Below are positions 1 through 8,096 of a DNA stretch of 64,000 nucleotides, one piece after another. Both the position numbers and the translations under genes were made by a program. Each line of letters begins with the position of its first letter. Position 1 is the first letter of the stretch. Under the pieces are notes generated by a model. It was not told where the DNA came from, did no database searches, and was given only the letters and a program-made list of their open reading frames with translations. Origin of the DNA: Butyrivibrio sp. FCS014 (GTDB lineage Bacteria; Bacillota; Clostridia; Lachnospirales; Lachnospiraceae); the NCBI RefSeq assembly GCF_000526935.1, contig NZ_JAHA01000019.1, forward strand, positions 868,001-932,000. Reading direction: 5' to 3'.

Positions 1-513
1 GCAGACAGTAAGGCCAAACAGTGTTGCGGATGCCGCGATAAAGAACCAGCGACCGCCGGTATATATATTGATCACTCCAAGAAGGAGAATAACGCTTGCT
101 GTAAACGATGTCATGGTCAGGAACATTCTGTTCCTTGTTGCCATGAGCGGAACTACGATAAGGGCAGTTGGAACAAGCATAGCTGCCAGTACAATAAAGA
201 ACCAGCTAAGTGCATGTCCGCTTGCCAGATTTACGATAAGGCAGACCAGGATAGGTATTGCAAAGACTGCAGCTATAACGCTTCCGACAACTGCACTCTT
301 TCTCTTAAAAAACCTGGACTGTGATTCAATCACATTGTTTCTCTCCAGAACCATTATCTCATCGTAAGAGGTGTCCTTTAGTTCATCAAGTATTTTCGCA
401 CACTCAGGACATTCCTGTAAATGCTCCTCGACAACCTGTCTGCTTGAATCGCTACAAACCCCGTCTTTATATAATGGAAGGAGATCACGAATCATTTCGC
501 ACTGATATTTCAT
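1..513 (-). CDS. zinc-finger anti-sigma factor, membrane protein (3' end outside window)
   Basis: Reading from an ATG at 511-513 the frame is open to the window edge, giving 171 codons without a stop, so the gene is cut off at its 3' end. The N-terminus (about residues 5-45) has the zf-HC2 layout: an early Cys (C5), then His37 followed by C-x2-C (C41, C44) in VEEHLQECPECAK. After a charged linker there are three hydrophobic segments, at about residues 78-98, 104-122 and 135-150, so it is anchored in the membrane. Its ATG overlaps the stop of the upstream sigma-factor gene by four bases (ATGA), a typical coupled sigma/anti-sigma pair. By family knowledge it would hold the ECF sigma factor inactive until an envelope signal. 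The signal is not deducible. Confidence 0.85.
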   Translation of the reverse strand, partial: MKYQCEMIRDLLPLYKDGVCSDSSRQVVEEHLQECPECAKILDELKDTSYDEIMVLERNNVIESQSRFFKRKSAVVGSVIAAVFAIPILVCLIVNLASGHALSWFFIVLAAMLVPTALIVVPLMATRNRMFLTMTSFTASVILLLGVINIYTGGRWFFIAASATLFGLTVC

Positions 514-995
514 TTTTCATCCATCCTTTCTTTAATCATAAGTCTGGCACGATGATACGTAACCCGGGCCCAGGTTTCTGTTTTTCCAAAGATAGAACCT
601 ATCTGCTGGAAGGATAATTCACCAAAAATGCGCAGCTGGAAAACCTCTTTATACGGGTCTTCCATGTCATGGAGAATGCGGTGGATCCTGATGGAAGAAT
701 CGGTGTCCATAAGGCTCTTTTCAAGATTCTTACCGTCCGATCTTTCTTCCACAGGCGCTTCTCCCATACGGGACTGTCGCCTTTTCTCGTCAATAAAGAT
801 GTTCTTTGCTATGGCACACAGCCAGGTGAAGCTTTCGCTCTCTCCCCTGAATTTCTTTTCCGTTGTTATCGCTCGGAAAAAGGTTTCCTGTGTGATCTCC
901 ATGGCCTCCTCGTGATCTCCCGAAAGAGTCATCACATAAGAAAACACCTTCATATAGAACGCATCATAAAGTTTTTCCGCTGTGACTTTATCCAT
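510..995 (-). CDS. ECF-subfamily RNA polymerase sigma factor
   Basis: A 161-residue protein, the usual length for an ECF sigma factor. Region 2 lies at about residues 8-75, with the core-binding and -10-recognition stretch ending in FTWLCAIAKNIFIDEKRR. Region 4 is at about residues 105-155, with a helix-turn-helix around ELSFQQIGSIFGKTETWARV. It would direct polymerase to a small extracytoplasmic-stress regulon. The start is the ATG at 993-995, with an AGGAAG ribosome site about 14 bases upstream. It overlaps the anti-sigma gene by four bases, so the two are translationally coupled. A matching ECF-type promoter lies 36 bases upstream, suggesting autoregulation. Confidence 0.92.
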   Translation of the reverse strand: MDKVTAEKLYDAFYMKVFSYVMTLSGDHEEAMEITQETFFRAITTEKKFRGESESFTWLCAIAKNIFIDEKRRQSRMGEAPVEERSDGKNLEKSLMDTDSSIRIHRILHDMEDPYKEVFQLRIFGELSFQQIGSIFGKTETWARVTYHRARLMIKERMDEK

Positions 996-1030
996 GTGTC
1001 ATCATGCTTCCTTTTCTTTGATCTCATATA

Positions 1031-1059
1031 TTAGACGGAGAAAAAGAAATTTCGTTACA
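1031..1059 (-). promoter_or_regulatory. ECF-type promoter of the sigma/anti-sigma operon
   Basis: On the minus strand TGTAAC (1054-1059) is followed after exactly 16 bases by CGTCTAA (1031-1037). This is the bipartite -35/-10 pattern known for Firmicutes ECF sigma factors such as the B. subtilis SigM/SigV/SigW group. It sits 36 bases upstream of the sigma-factor start codon, so autoregulation is the simplest reading. Assigning it to this particular sigma factor is inference. Confidence 0.7.
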
Positions 1060-1112
1060 AACTTTTTTTAAAAAATTTCAAAATCACTGTTTAGGTATCA
1101 TTTTAACACAAA

Positions 1113-1183
1113 AAGCCACAGGGGACGGTTCTCTCCGGTTCACTTAAAAAAGTGTACCGGAGAGAACCGTCCCCTGTGGGCTT
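1113..1183. repeat. long near-perfect hairpin, dispersed-repeat type and likely bidirectional terminator
   Basis: The arms 1113-1145 and 1150-1183 pair almost perfectly around an AAAA loop, with one bulged base and one T/T mismatch. The stem contains the core CAGGGGACGGTTCTCTCCGG. From memory, the GGGGACGGTTCTC core recurs as an intergenic palindrome in many clostridial genomes, sometimes near REP-associated (Y1) transposases; no such transposase is in this window. It begins 12 bases after the glycogen phosphorylase stop, so it could also end that transcript, although the flanking T-run is poor. Confidence 0.75.
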
Positions 1184-1194
1184 AAAGTCTTATA

Positions 1195-3507
1195 TCAATC
1201 CAGGTGCCAGATATCTCTGTTGTACTCTGCGATGGTTCTGTCGGATGAGAAGTAGCCTGCCTTTGCGATGTTGGTAAGCATCATCTTCTTCCACTTGTCG
1301 CGGTTCTCGTAATCAGCAAAGATCTGATCCTTCTTCTCGATATAGCTCTCAAGATCGATGAGAGTCATGAACCAGTCCTTATTAAGAAGCTCTTTGTAGA
1401 GTCTCTCAAGATTCTCCTTGTGGCCAACCTTCAGGCACTCTTTGCTTACGATGAAGTCCACAGCCTCTTTGATAACAGGGCTCTTCTTGTAGTAATCCTT
1501 TGAAACATAGTCAGCCTTCTTGTAGTGCTCAATAACCTCATCAGCGCTGATACCGAAGATGTAGATATTGTCATCGCCTACAAGCTCGTGGATCTCTACG
1601 TTTGCACCATCATCTGTTCCAAGAGTAACGGCACCGTTGAGCATGAACTTCATGTTGCTGGTACCTGATGCCTCTTTGGATGCAAGAGAGATCTGCTCGG
1701 ATACGTCGCAGGCAGGGATAAGTCTCTCAGCGTAGCTTACGTTGTAGTTCTCTACCATAACTACCTTCATGTACTTGTTAACATCGGGATCGTTGTTGAT
1801 GATCTCCTGAAGAACAAGAAGAAGGTGGATGATATCCTTGGCAATAACATAGGCAGGTGCTGCCTTTGCACCGAAGATGAAGGTCAGAGGCCTTACGGGC
1901 TTCTTGCCGCCCTTGATCTCCAGATACTTGTGGATGATGTAGAGGGCATTCATCTGCTGTCTCTTGTACTCATGAAGTCTCTTTACCTGAATATCAAAGA
2001 TGGACTCAGGGTCAACCTCAACGTTCTCGTGATTCTTGAGGTAAAGAGCCAGCTCTTTTTTCTTACTCATCTTGATCTCTTCAAGCTTATCAAGAACGTC
2101 CTGCTCGCCTACGTGGTCAAGGAGCTTCTCAAGCTTGGTGGCATCCTTCTTGAAGCCGTCGCCGATGGTCTGTGAAAGGAAATCAGCCAGAGGATGGTTG
2201 CAGCTAAGGAGCCATCTTCTGAAGGTGATACCGTTGGTCTTGTTGTTGAACTTCTCAGGATAGAGCTTGTAGAAATCGTTGAGCTCGCTGTCCTTAAGGA
2301 TATCTGTATGTATAGCGGCAACGCCGTTGATTGAGAAACCGTAGTGGATGTCGATGAAGGCCATGTGTACCTTCTTGTCCTTGTCGATGATCCAAACCTT
2401 GGAGTTCTTCTTGTACTTGTCGCGAATTCTCTTGTCCAGCTCCTTGATATAAGGAACAAGCTGGGGAACAACCTTCTCAAGGTATGCAAGAGGCCATGTC
2501 TCAAGAGCCTCGGCAAGAATTGTATGGTTTGTGTATGCGCAGGTCTTGCTAACAACGTTGATGGCTTCGTCGATGTTGAAGGCCTTCTCCTCAACCAGGA
2601 TCCTGATAAGCTCAGGGATGATCATGGTAGGATGTGTGTCGTTGATCTGGATAACCGCATGGTTGTGCAGCTCGTGAAGGTCGTACTGGCGCTCCTTCTG
2701 CTCGCGGAGGATAAGCTGTGCGGCATTTGAAACCAGGAAGTACTCCTGATAGATCCTCAGAAGGTTTCCGGCCTCATCAGAGTCATCGGGATACAGGAAA
2801 AGAGTCAGATTCTTATCAATCTTGGTCTTGTCAAAGTCGATGCCTTTTTTCACCAAAGACTCGTCGATGGTCTCGATATCGAAGAGGCGGAGCTTGTTAA
2901 CGCCTGTGTCATATCCAACAACGTCCATATTGTAGAGGCGGGATACAACCTTCTCCTTGCCAAAAGAAACTTCGAAGGTGGTATCTGTCTTCTCAAGCCA
3001 GGACTGATCCTCGATCCACTCGTTCTTCTCTGCGGTCTGAAGGTGATCCTTGAACACCTGCTTGAAAAGACCGAAGTGATAGTTAAGTCCGATTCCCTCT
3101 CCTGCAAGGCCGAGAGTTGCGATGGAATCAAGGAAGCACGCTGCAAGTCTGCCAAGACCTCCGTTACCCAGTGAAGGCTCGGGTTCGCACTCTTCAATAT
3201 CAGCAAGACTCTTGCCGTTCTTCTCGAGGATCTCCTTAACTCTGTCATATACTCTTAAGTTGATAAGGTTGTTGGAAAGAAGCTTACCGATAAGGAACTC
3301 CATGGAAATGTAGTAAACCTTCTTCTCTCCGTTGTATACTTCTGCAACATTCATGAGACGTGTTGTCATCTCAAGGAGTACGTAGTAGGTCTCCCTGTCT
3401 GTGCAGTCCTTGAGGGACTTTCCGAACTTCTCGGAAGCGATGCTCTCCAGCTGCTCCTCAAGGTTGGTTACAAGTACGTCGCGCTGCATGTTAGTGTGCT
3501 TTGCCAT
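1195..3507 (-). CDS. glgP: glycogen/maltodextrin phosphorylase
   Basis: A 770-residue GT35 phosphorylase that releases glucose 1-phosphate from alpha-1,4-glucan ends, using pyridoxal phosphate in the cytoplasm. Family signatures include [18 protein letters not shown] in the N-terminal third, the INDTHPTM stretch mid-protein, [10 protein letters not shown], and the cofactor-lysine motif EASGTSNMK with Lys at about residue 620. The length is slightly below the roughly 800-820 of enterobacterial enzymes, mostly from a short N-terminus. The start ATG follows a GAGAGGAGAG ribosome site. The gene appears monocistronic: it ends at a large hairpin and has its own promoter with two palindromic operators. 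The LacI-type gene just upstream is the likely regulator, so control by maltodextrin or glycogen status is inferred. Confidence 0.96.
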   Translation of the reverse strand: MAKHTNMQRDVLVTNLEEQLESIASEKFGKSLKDCTDRETYYVLLEMTTRLMNVAEVYNGEKKVYYISMEFLIGKLLSNNLINLRVYDRVKEILEKNGKSLADIEECEPEPSLGNGGLGRLAACFLDSIATLGLAGEGIGLNYHFGLFKQVFKDHLQTAEKNEWIEDQSWLEKTDTTFEVSFGKEKVVSRLYNMDVVGYDTGVNKLRLFDIETIDESLVKKGIDFDKTKIDKNLTLFLYPDDSDEAGNLLRIYQEYFLVSNAAQLILREQKERQYDLHELHNHAVIQINDTHPTMIIPELIRILVEEKAFNIDEAINVVSKTCAYTNHTILAEALETWPLAYLEKVVPQLVPYIKELDKRIRDKYKKNSKVWIIDKDKKVHMAFIDIHYGFSINGVAAIHTDILKDSELNDFYKLYPEKFNNKTNGITFRRWLLSCNHPLADFLSQTIGDGFKKDATKLEKLLDHVGEQDVLDKLEEIKMSKKKELALYLKNHENVEVDPESIFDIQVKRLHEYKRQQMNALYIIHKYLEIKGGKKPVRPLTFIFGAKAAPAYVIAKDIIHLLLVLQEIINNDPDVNKYMKVVMVENYNVSYAERLIPACDVSEQISLASKEASGTSNMKFMLNGAVTLGTDDGANVEIHELVGDDNIYIFGISADEVIEHYKKADYVSKDYYKKSPVIKEAVDFIVSKECLKVGHKENLERLYKELLNKDWFMTLIDLESYIEKKDQIFADYENRDKWKKMMLTNIAKAGYFSSDRTIAEYNRDIWHLD

Positions 3508-3622
3508 TGTGTCTCTCCTCTCGTATTCATAAAGCTTGAATTTACGTTTCCTGTTTGTCTTTGTAAGTTACGCTTTTATAATCTTTTGTTTTAGCTATTT
3601 AATTACAGCTTGTCATGACCTC

Positions 3623-3636
3623 GGAAAACGTTTTCT
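3623..3636. promoter_or_regulatory. LacI-family operator O2 in glgP leader
   Basis: GGAAAACGTTTTCT differs by one base from the palindrome at 3664-3677. The two centres are 41 bp apart, close to four helical turns, so both would face the same side of the DNA. It lies downstream of the -10, in the early transcribed region. Confidence 0.7.
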
Positions 3637-3652
3637 CAATTCCGATGGTTGT

Positions 3653-3681
3653 AATATAACACAGGAAAACGTTTTCCGCAA
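3653..3681 (-). promoter_or_regulatory. glgP promoter (sigma-A type)
   Basis: On the minus strand a -35 TTGCGG (3676-3681) and a -10 TATATT (3653-3658) are separated by exactly 17 bases. The spacer contains a perfect palindromic operator that also covers the last bases of the -35 element. The leader to the glgP ATG is about 140 bases. Confidence 0.7.
3664..3677. promoter_or_regulatory. LacI-family operator O1 in glgP promoter
   Basis: GGAAAACGTTTTCC is a perfect 14-bp palindrome with the central CG typical of LacI/MalR-family sites. It lies between the -35 and -10 boxes, so occupancy should block polymerase. It matches the sites at 3623-3636 and 4727-4740. Confidence 0.75.
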
Positions 3682-3705
3682 GTACTAATTTTCGAATTTA
3701 ATTTA

Positions 3706-4695
3706 TCAGCTGATGATATCCTCGTATCTCATCCTTACCAAAGTGTGGGGCACAGTGACCTTGCGGCCTTCCTTGCCCTTCATCAGGCGGTTAAGTTCAT
3801 CCAAAGCAACCTCAGAGATCTTAACGAAGTCCTGCTTGACCGTGTTCATCTGCTTGCCCACATATCCCATGAGGATGATGCCGTCAAAGCCGCAGACCGG
3901 GCGGAAAATATCCATATCTATAAGAGCCTTCATGGCACCGATGGCCATAAGATCCGAGGCGCAGACAACGCAGTCGTTGTTCTTGGCGTAGCGCATGGTA
4001 AGCTGTCTTGCACGAAGCTCCGAGAAGTTTCCGTTCCTTACGCTGAGCTTAAGTTTCTTTTCCTCGCACAGCTTTTTGATACCCTCAAGACGCTCTCCCG
4101 TCACATAGCCGAAATCCTCACCGGCAAGATAGAGAACCTTCTTGCATTTGTTCTCTGTGATGGTCTTTTTGGCAACGTCATACTGAGCCTTCTTGTTGTC
4201 TATGCTGACGGAGGAAGTGGTGCTGTTCACCATTGGCGCATCGATGACCACCATCTTGAAGTGTCCGCTGCCGATGAGCTTGTGGACCACCTTGTCCTTT
4301 GTGGTAAGGCCGTAGACAATTATTCCCTTTATTCCCTGGGATTCAAAATAGGAAGTTACTTCCTCCACATTCATGTCATCGATCATGGAGGTAAACACAG
4401 TGATCACGTCCAGCTGCAGCTCTTTTGCCCGGTGAACCGCACCGGAGATATACTGCATGCTGATCTCGTCGCTGGCCTGGGTATTTAGATTAAGCTTGAT
4501 AAGAAGAGCCACCCTTCCTGTGCGTTTTGAGGAAAGACTTGCTGCCACGGCATTGGGCACAAAGCCCAGTCTTTCCACCACGTCCATGACCTTTTTCCTG
4601 GTGGCTTCGCTTACGTTCGGATAGTTATTGAGGACTTTGGAGACTGTGGAAATAGCAACTCCGGCCTCTTTTGCTACGTCTTTTATGGATACCAT
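3706..4695 (-). CDS. LacI/GalR-family transcriptional regulator (glgP regulator candidate)
   Basis: A 329-residue regulator. Residues 2-50 form the LacI helix-turn-helix (SIKDVAKEAGVAISTVSKVL), followed by a periplasmic-binding-protein-like effector domain to the C-terminus. The start is the ATG at 4693-4695, directly before the HTH and behind GAGGG. A longer in-frame extension upstream would run through the terminator hairpin into the ATPase gene and is not believable. Identical palindromes in its own leader and in the glgP promoter, with no other nearby target, suggest it represses both. A maltodextrin-type or phosphorylated-sugar effector is a guess. Confidence 0.92.
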   Translation of the reverse strand: MVSIKDVAKEAGVAISTVSKVLNNYPNVSEATRKKVMDVVERLGFVPNAVAASLSSKRTGRVALLIKLNLNTQASDEISMQYISGAVHRAKELQLDVITVFTSMIDDMNVEEVTSYFESQGIKGIIVYGLTTKDKVVHKLIGSGHFKMVVIDAPMVNSTTSSVSIDNKKAQYDVAKKTITENKCKKVLYLAGEDFGYVTGERLEGIKKLCEEKKLKLSVRNGNFSELRARQLTMRYAKNNDCVVCASDLMAIGAMKALIDMDIFRPVCGFDGIILMGYVGKQMNTVKQDFVKISEVALDELNRLMKGKEGRKVTVPHTLVRMRYEDIIS

Positions 4696-4715
4696 ATTTC
4701 CCTCTTCATAAAAAA

Positions 4716-4751
4716 TAGTAGTACACGGAAAACGGTTTCCGTGTACTACTA
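4716..4751 (-). terminator. intrinsic terminator with an embedded LacI operator
   Basis: A 36-bp palindrome with a single central mismatch pair is followed on the minus strand by six T residues (4710-4715), as in a Rho-independent terminator for the amino-acid ABC operon upstream. Its centre (4727-4740) is GGAAAACGGTTTCC, one base from the operators in front of glgP. A promoter-like TTGGAC/TATAGT pair (4775-4780 and 4751-4756) lies just upstream. The same bases could therefore end one transcript and act as the operator or attenuator of the regulator gene. Confidence 0.72.
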
Positions 4752-4783
4752 CTATATCTTTTTTATCTGTAATTGTCCAATCC

Positions 4784-5521
4784 TTAAAGCACTTTTGCGA
4801 GAAAGTCCTGCAGTCTCTTGCTTTGCGGGTTTTCGAAGAATTCCTTCGGGGTGTTCTCCTCAAGGATCTTGCCCTCATCCACAAAGAGGACTTTTGTAGC
4901 TACCTCTTTTGCAAAGCCCATCTCGTGGGTAACAACCACCATGGTCATTCCCTCATCAGCAAGCTGCTTCATAACATCCAGAACCTCTCCTACCATCTCA
5001 GGGTCGAGAGCGGATGTGGGTTCGTCAAAGAGCATCACCTCGGGGTTCATGCAAAGGGACCTTACAATGGCGATCCTCTGCTTCTGTCCGCCGGATAAAG
5101 AAGCCGGATAGACGTTTGCCTTGTCGGTTAAGTTTACCCTTCTAAGAAGCTCGAGGGCTTTTAACCGGGCATCTTCCTCAGTCATGATTCCCAGCTTGAC
5201 GGGAGCCAGTGTGATATTCTGCATTACCGTGAGGTTGTTGAAGAGATTGAAGTTCTGGAACACCATTCCCATGCGCTGTCTGACTTTGTTGATGTCAACG
5301 CCTTTGGCTGTAATGTCCTCTCCGTCAAAAATGATCTGTCCGGAGGTGGGAACTTCCAAAAGGTTAAGGCAGCGAAGGAACGTACTCTTTCCTGAACCGG
5401 AGGGGCCGACGATAACTATCTTCTCCCCTTTATTGATCTCGTAATTGATCCCTGACAGAACCTCGTTTACTTTTCCGTCATGATCGGTAAATTCCTTATA
5501 AAGATTCTTAACGGTTATCAC
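4784..5521 (-). CDS. polar amino-acid ABC transporter, ATP-binding protein
   Basis: A cytoplasmic ATPase of the GlnQ/HisP/ArtP type, 245 residues from the preferred start. It shows Walker [10 protein letters not shown], the signature LSGGQKQR, Walker [13 protein letters not shown] and the H-loop [10 protein letters not shown] prefer the GTG at 5519-5521 because an AGGAGG lies 10 bases upstream; a TTG 30 bases earlier is possible but lacks a good site. The gene overlaps the 3' end of the permease gene by 14 bases. It is last in a binding protein-permease-ATPase operon and is followed by the terminator at 4716-4751. Arginine or a related basic amino acid is the best guess for substrate, from the ArgR-like leader sites. 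Confidence 0.94.
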   Translation of the reverse strand: MITVKNLYKEFTDHDGKVNEVLSGINYEINKGEKIVIVGPSGSGKSTFLRCLNLLEVPTSGQIIFDGEDITAKGVDINKVRQRMGMVFQNFNLFNNLTVMQNITLAPVKLGIMTEEDARLKALELLRRVNLTDKANVYPASLSGGQKQRIAIVRSLCMNPEVMLFDEPTSALDPEMVGEVLDVMKQLADEGMTMVVVTHEMGFAKEVATKVLFVDEGKILEENTPKEFFENPQSKRLQDFLAKVL

Positions 5522-6194
5522 TCTTACGCATCCTCCTTTCAAATTTTCCAAGGAGTATGGTGAGCACCTTAATGATCACAAAGTAAATGACCGCTGCGCC
5601 GATGAGCGGCATAAATGCATCATAGGTCCTTGAAGCTACCTGATTTGCCACACGGGTAAGATCAGACAGACTTACGTATCCCACGATGGCAGTTTCCTTA
5701 ATAAGAGTTATGAACTCGTTGCCAAGAGGCGGGATGACATTCTTCGCAGCCTGGGGAAGAATAATGTAGCGGTAGGTCTGGGCCTTTGAAAGGCCAAGGC
5801 TTCTGCCTGCCTCTCCCTGGCCCTTGTCAACTGCAAGGATTCCGCCGCGGACAATCTCAGACACGTAGGCGCCCGAGTTAAGTCCGAAGGACAGGGATGC
5901 CACCAGGATCCCGTTGCTGGAAGATGCCATGATTATGAACCACATGATAAGGAGCTGCAGAACACTGGGTGTTCCCCTTATCACATCGATATATACTGTT
6001 GCTATATAGCTTAAAATTGTAGGCTTTCCTTCTCCGGTCCTTGAAAGTTTCATAAGGGCAAGACAGGTTCCTATGATGATACCCAGTATCCCGGCAAGCA
6101 CCGCGATCTCAAGGGTTATTCCAACACCTGACAGATAAAGTTTCCACCGGTCGCCGGTTATAAAAGCCGCCTCTAAACGTTCACTTATAGTCAT
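5508..6194 (-). CDS. polar amino-acid ABC transporter, permease
   Basis: A 228-residue HisM/GlnP-type inner-membrane permease with about five hydrophobic segments. The EAA loop [22 protein letters not shown], which contacts the ATPase, is in the C-terminal half. The single permease gene implies a homodimer. It lies 10 bases downstream of the binding-protein gene and overlaps the ATPase gene, so the three are co-expressed. The N-terminus carries a short soluble stretch before the first membrane segment, as is common in the family. Confidence 0.94.
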   Translation of the reverse strand: MTISERLEAAFITGDRWKLYLSGVGITLEIAVLAGILGIIIGTCLALMKLSRTGEGKPTILSYIATVYIDVIRGTPSVLQLLIMWFIIMASSSNGILVASLSFGLNSGAYVSEIVRGGILAVDKGQGEAGRSLGLSKAQTYRYIILPQAAKNVIPPLGNEFITLIKETAIVGYVSLSDLTRVANQVASRTYDAFMPLIGAAVIYFVIIKVLTILLGKFERRMRKSDNR

Positions 6195-6204
6195 CTATTT
6201 GCGA

Positions 6205-6975
6205 TTACTCCTCAATGTATTGTTTAACCAGTTTATCGTAGGTTCCGTCCTCTTTGAGTTCCTTAAGAGCGCCGTTGATCTTGTCTGCAAGTTCTGTATT
6301 TCCCTTGGGAAGTGCGATTGCATAGAACTCGGGTTCAAAATCAAAATCAGTTCCTGAAAGTACATCTACCTTATCGGAGAACTGAGCGCCGAATACCTCA
6401 GCGGGATTTTTATCTACGATAACACAGTCAACTCTGCCATTTATGAGATCGTTAACTGCATCAACTGCTTTGTTATAAGCGGAAACTTCAACGCCTTCGA
6501 TTTCATCGGCGATGAATTCACCTGTGGTTCCAAGCTGAACACCGATCTTAAGGTTCTTGAGGTCATCGGCTGATGCAACGGATGAGCCCTTGGGAACGAT
6601 GACTGCCTGAACAGCCTCATAATATGAATCAGAGAAATCTACTGTCTTCTGTCTCTCCTCAGTAACTGTCATGCCTGCGATAGCAACATCGATCTTGCCG
6701 CCGATGGAAGAAACAAGGGAGTCAAACTCCATATCCTGAATCTGAACCTCCATGCCGATCTTGTCGCCAACAGCCTTTATAAGCGCCATGTCGAAACCGT
6801 CGGGCTTTCCGTCATCGCCTACATACTCAAAAGGCGGGAAAGCTGCGTTTGTTCCAACGGTAAGGGTCTCTTTAGCTCCTCCCTCAGCTGCTCCGCCTGC
6901 TGCGCTGCCGCATCCTGCAAGCATTGAGCCTGTCATTATCACCGACATGATTACTGCCATTAACTTCTTTTTCAT
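6205..6975 (-). CDS. amino-acid ABC transporter substrate-binding lipoprotein
   Basis: A 256-residue SBP_bac_3 family protein. It has a lipoprotein signal (MKKKLMAVIM then lipobox MLAGC), so it is attached to the outer face of the membrane by the Cys at about residue 22. The mature protein begins with a Gly/Ala-rich linker and has the family start LTVGTNAAFPPFEYVGDDGKPDGFD. The internal ATG at 6973-6975 is chosen because AGGAGG precedes it and the signal peptide starts there. It is the first gene of the importer operon. The ligand is probably arginine, lysine, histidine or cystine-like; only the operator sites favour arginine. Confidence 0.94.
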   Translation of the reverse strand: MKKKLMAVIMSVIMTGSMLAGCGSAAGGAAEGGAKETLTVGTNAAFPPFEYVGDDGKPDGFDMALIKAVGDKIGMEVQIQDMEFDSLVSSIGGKIDVAIAGMTVTEERQKTVDFSDSYYEAVQAVIVPKGSSVASADDLKNLKIGVQLGTTGEFIADEIEGVEVSAYNKAVDAVNDLINGRVDCVIVDKNPAEVFGAQFSDKVDVLSGTDFDFEPEFYAIALPKGNTELADKINGALKELKEDGTYDKLVKQYIEE

Positions 6976-6990
6976 AATGTCCTCCTTCTT

Positions 6991-7028
6991 TATGCACTTA
7001 AATGCATAATTATGCAGATTTATGAATA
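6991..7028. promoter_or_regulatory. 10-bp-phased ATGCA repeats resembling ArgR boxes
   Basis: Four ATGCA/ATGAA units start at 6992, 7002, 7012 and 7022, exactly 10 bp apart. Successive pairs form palindromes. TGCATAATTATGCA (7003-7016) is perfect and, with its flanks, departs from the enterobacterial ARG-box consensus TNTGNATWWWWATNCANA at one position. 6991-7008 also departs at one position. The array begins at the -10 box and runs through the start of the transcript, ending 15 bases before the binding-protein ATG. Binding by ArgR/AhrC is inferred. Confidence 0.5.
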
Positions 7029-7056
7029 ATATAGCAGTATAAACAGAATAAGTCAA
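7028..7056 (-). promoter_or_regulatory. promoter of the amino-acid ABC operon
   Basis: On the minus strand TTGACT (7051-7056) and TATATT (7028-7033) are 17 bases apart, a near-consensus sigma-A promoter. It lies in the 109-base gap after the mannose-6-phosphate isomerase gene, so the importer is a separate transcription unit. Confidence 0.72.
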
Positions 7057-7084
7057 CCGTCTTGATTCATTTTATCTTACGATT

Positions 7085-8089
7085 TTATGCCCGGGCGGAA
7101 GACGCCGCAGACACAGAAGAAGCGGCGCAGGCCGCACAGGCGGTGGAAGCCACCAACATCATATTCCCCTTAAACCGCGCCTTTCCGTATCCGCTAGGCA
7201 CAATGAAACTGCTGCCCTTTGAAACGGGAGTACCTTCGATCTCTCCAAAGCCCTCCGTTATGGTCACAAGAAGGAAGTCCTTTCCCATATCAACAAAAGC
7301 TTCTCCGTGGACCCTCATCTCATAGATGGTGTAGTAATCGCAGGAATATATCTTTGAAAGCTCATTGTTGTCCTGCTTTCTCTTCTCCAGAGGAATTATG
7401 CAGCTGCCGGCCGGAAGCGCCGGAACCGTGATGACTTTCTTGGACTGTTCGAGATGGAGCTGTCTCTTTTCCCCGTTCTGAAGTCTGTCGTAGTCGTAGA
7501 CTCTGTAGGTTATATCGCTGTTCTCCTGGGTTTCAAGGATGAGGCAGCCGCTTGTCAGGGCGTGCACGGTTCCCGGATCTATCTGAAGAAAATCCCCCTT
7601 CTTTACGGGAACTCTTTTCACAAATTCCTCCCATCTTCCCTCATCTATCATCCCCACCAGCTCTTTTCTCGTGGCTGCCCTGTGGCCCAGTACCAGCTCC
7701 GCTCCCTCAGGGCAGTCCAAAACGTACCAGCACTCGGTCTTTCCGAGGGATCCGTTCTCATGCTCTCTTGCGTAGGCGTCATCCGGGTGGACCTGAATGC
7801 TGAGGTCACCCGATGCATCAATTATCTTCACAAGAAGAGGGAACACCGAAGTCTTCCCGGTTCCGAAGAGCTCCCCGTGCTCTTCCCAAAGCTTTGACAG
7901 GTGTTCCCCCTTAAAGGTGCCGTTTCTGATGATACAGTCCCCCTGAGGATGGGCCGATATTCCCCAGCATTCGCCGATATCGTCACCCTCCTCGGGGCAT
8001 CCATACTCCTCCCGAAGCCTCTTTCCACCCCAAACGGTGTGCTTGTAAACAGGCTCGGTAAAAAGTATCTCTTTCCTTTTATTTTCCAT
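7085..8089 (-). CDS. manA: mannose-6-phosphate isomerase, class I
   Basis: A 334-residue cupin-fold isomerase that converts mannose 6-phosphate and fructose 6-phosphate. It starts with the typical EPVYKHTVWGGKRLREEYG, and the metal ligands are visible in SIQVHPDD, GKTECWY and DPGTVHAL. The start is the ATG at 8087-8089, seven bases after the preceding GH130 gene; the ribosome site is weak. The last 20 residues are an unusual Ala/Ser/Cys-rich tail (STACAACAASSVSAASSARA), with no counterpart I recall in the family. It is the last gene of the beta-mannoside operon. No phosphomannomutase is in the window, although one is needed to turn mannose 1-phosphate into its substrate. Confidence 0.93.
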   Translation of the reverse strand: MENKRKEILFTEPVYKHTVWGGKRLREEYGCPEEGDDIGECWGISAHPQGDCIIRNGTFKGEHLSKLWEEHGELFGTGKTSVFPLLVKIIDASGDLSIQVHPDDAYAREHENGSLGKTECWYVLDCPEGAELVLGHRAATRKELVGMIDEGRWEEFVKRVPVKKGDFLQIDPGTVHALTSGCLILETQENSDITYRVYDYDRLQNGEKRQLHLEQSKKVITVPALPAGSCIIPLEKRKQDNNELSKIYSCDYYTIYEMRVHGEAFVDMGKDFLLVTITEGFGEIEGTPVSKGSSFIVPSGYGKARFKGNMMLVASTACAACAASSVSAASSARA

Positions 8090-8096
8090 TTTCTCT

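Noticed and set aside
1000..1012. Five-codon leader ORF (ATGATGACACATGGATAA) overlapping the sigma-factor start
   Set aside because: It is nearer to the AGGAAG site than the real start, but such a short frame is expected by chance and encodes no recognisable attenuator peptide.
3745..4488. 247-codon plus-strand open frame antisense to the LacI regulator
   Set aside because: Composition (His/Val/Leu-rich) and lack of start signals mark it as a shadow of the real gene; similar shadows at 31846-32550 and 49996-50463 are rejected for the same reason.
4696..4884. 63-residue N-terminal extension of the LacI regulator
   Set aside because: It would read through the terminator hairpin into the ATPase gene; the ATG at 4693-4695 has a ribosome site and is followed at once by the HTH.
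6991..7028. Upstream peptide or riboswitch explanation for the phased repeats
   Set aside because: There is no open frame with a start and no conserved aptamer pattern; protein-binding repeats fit better.
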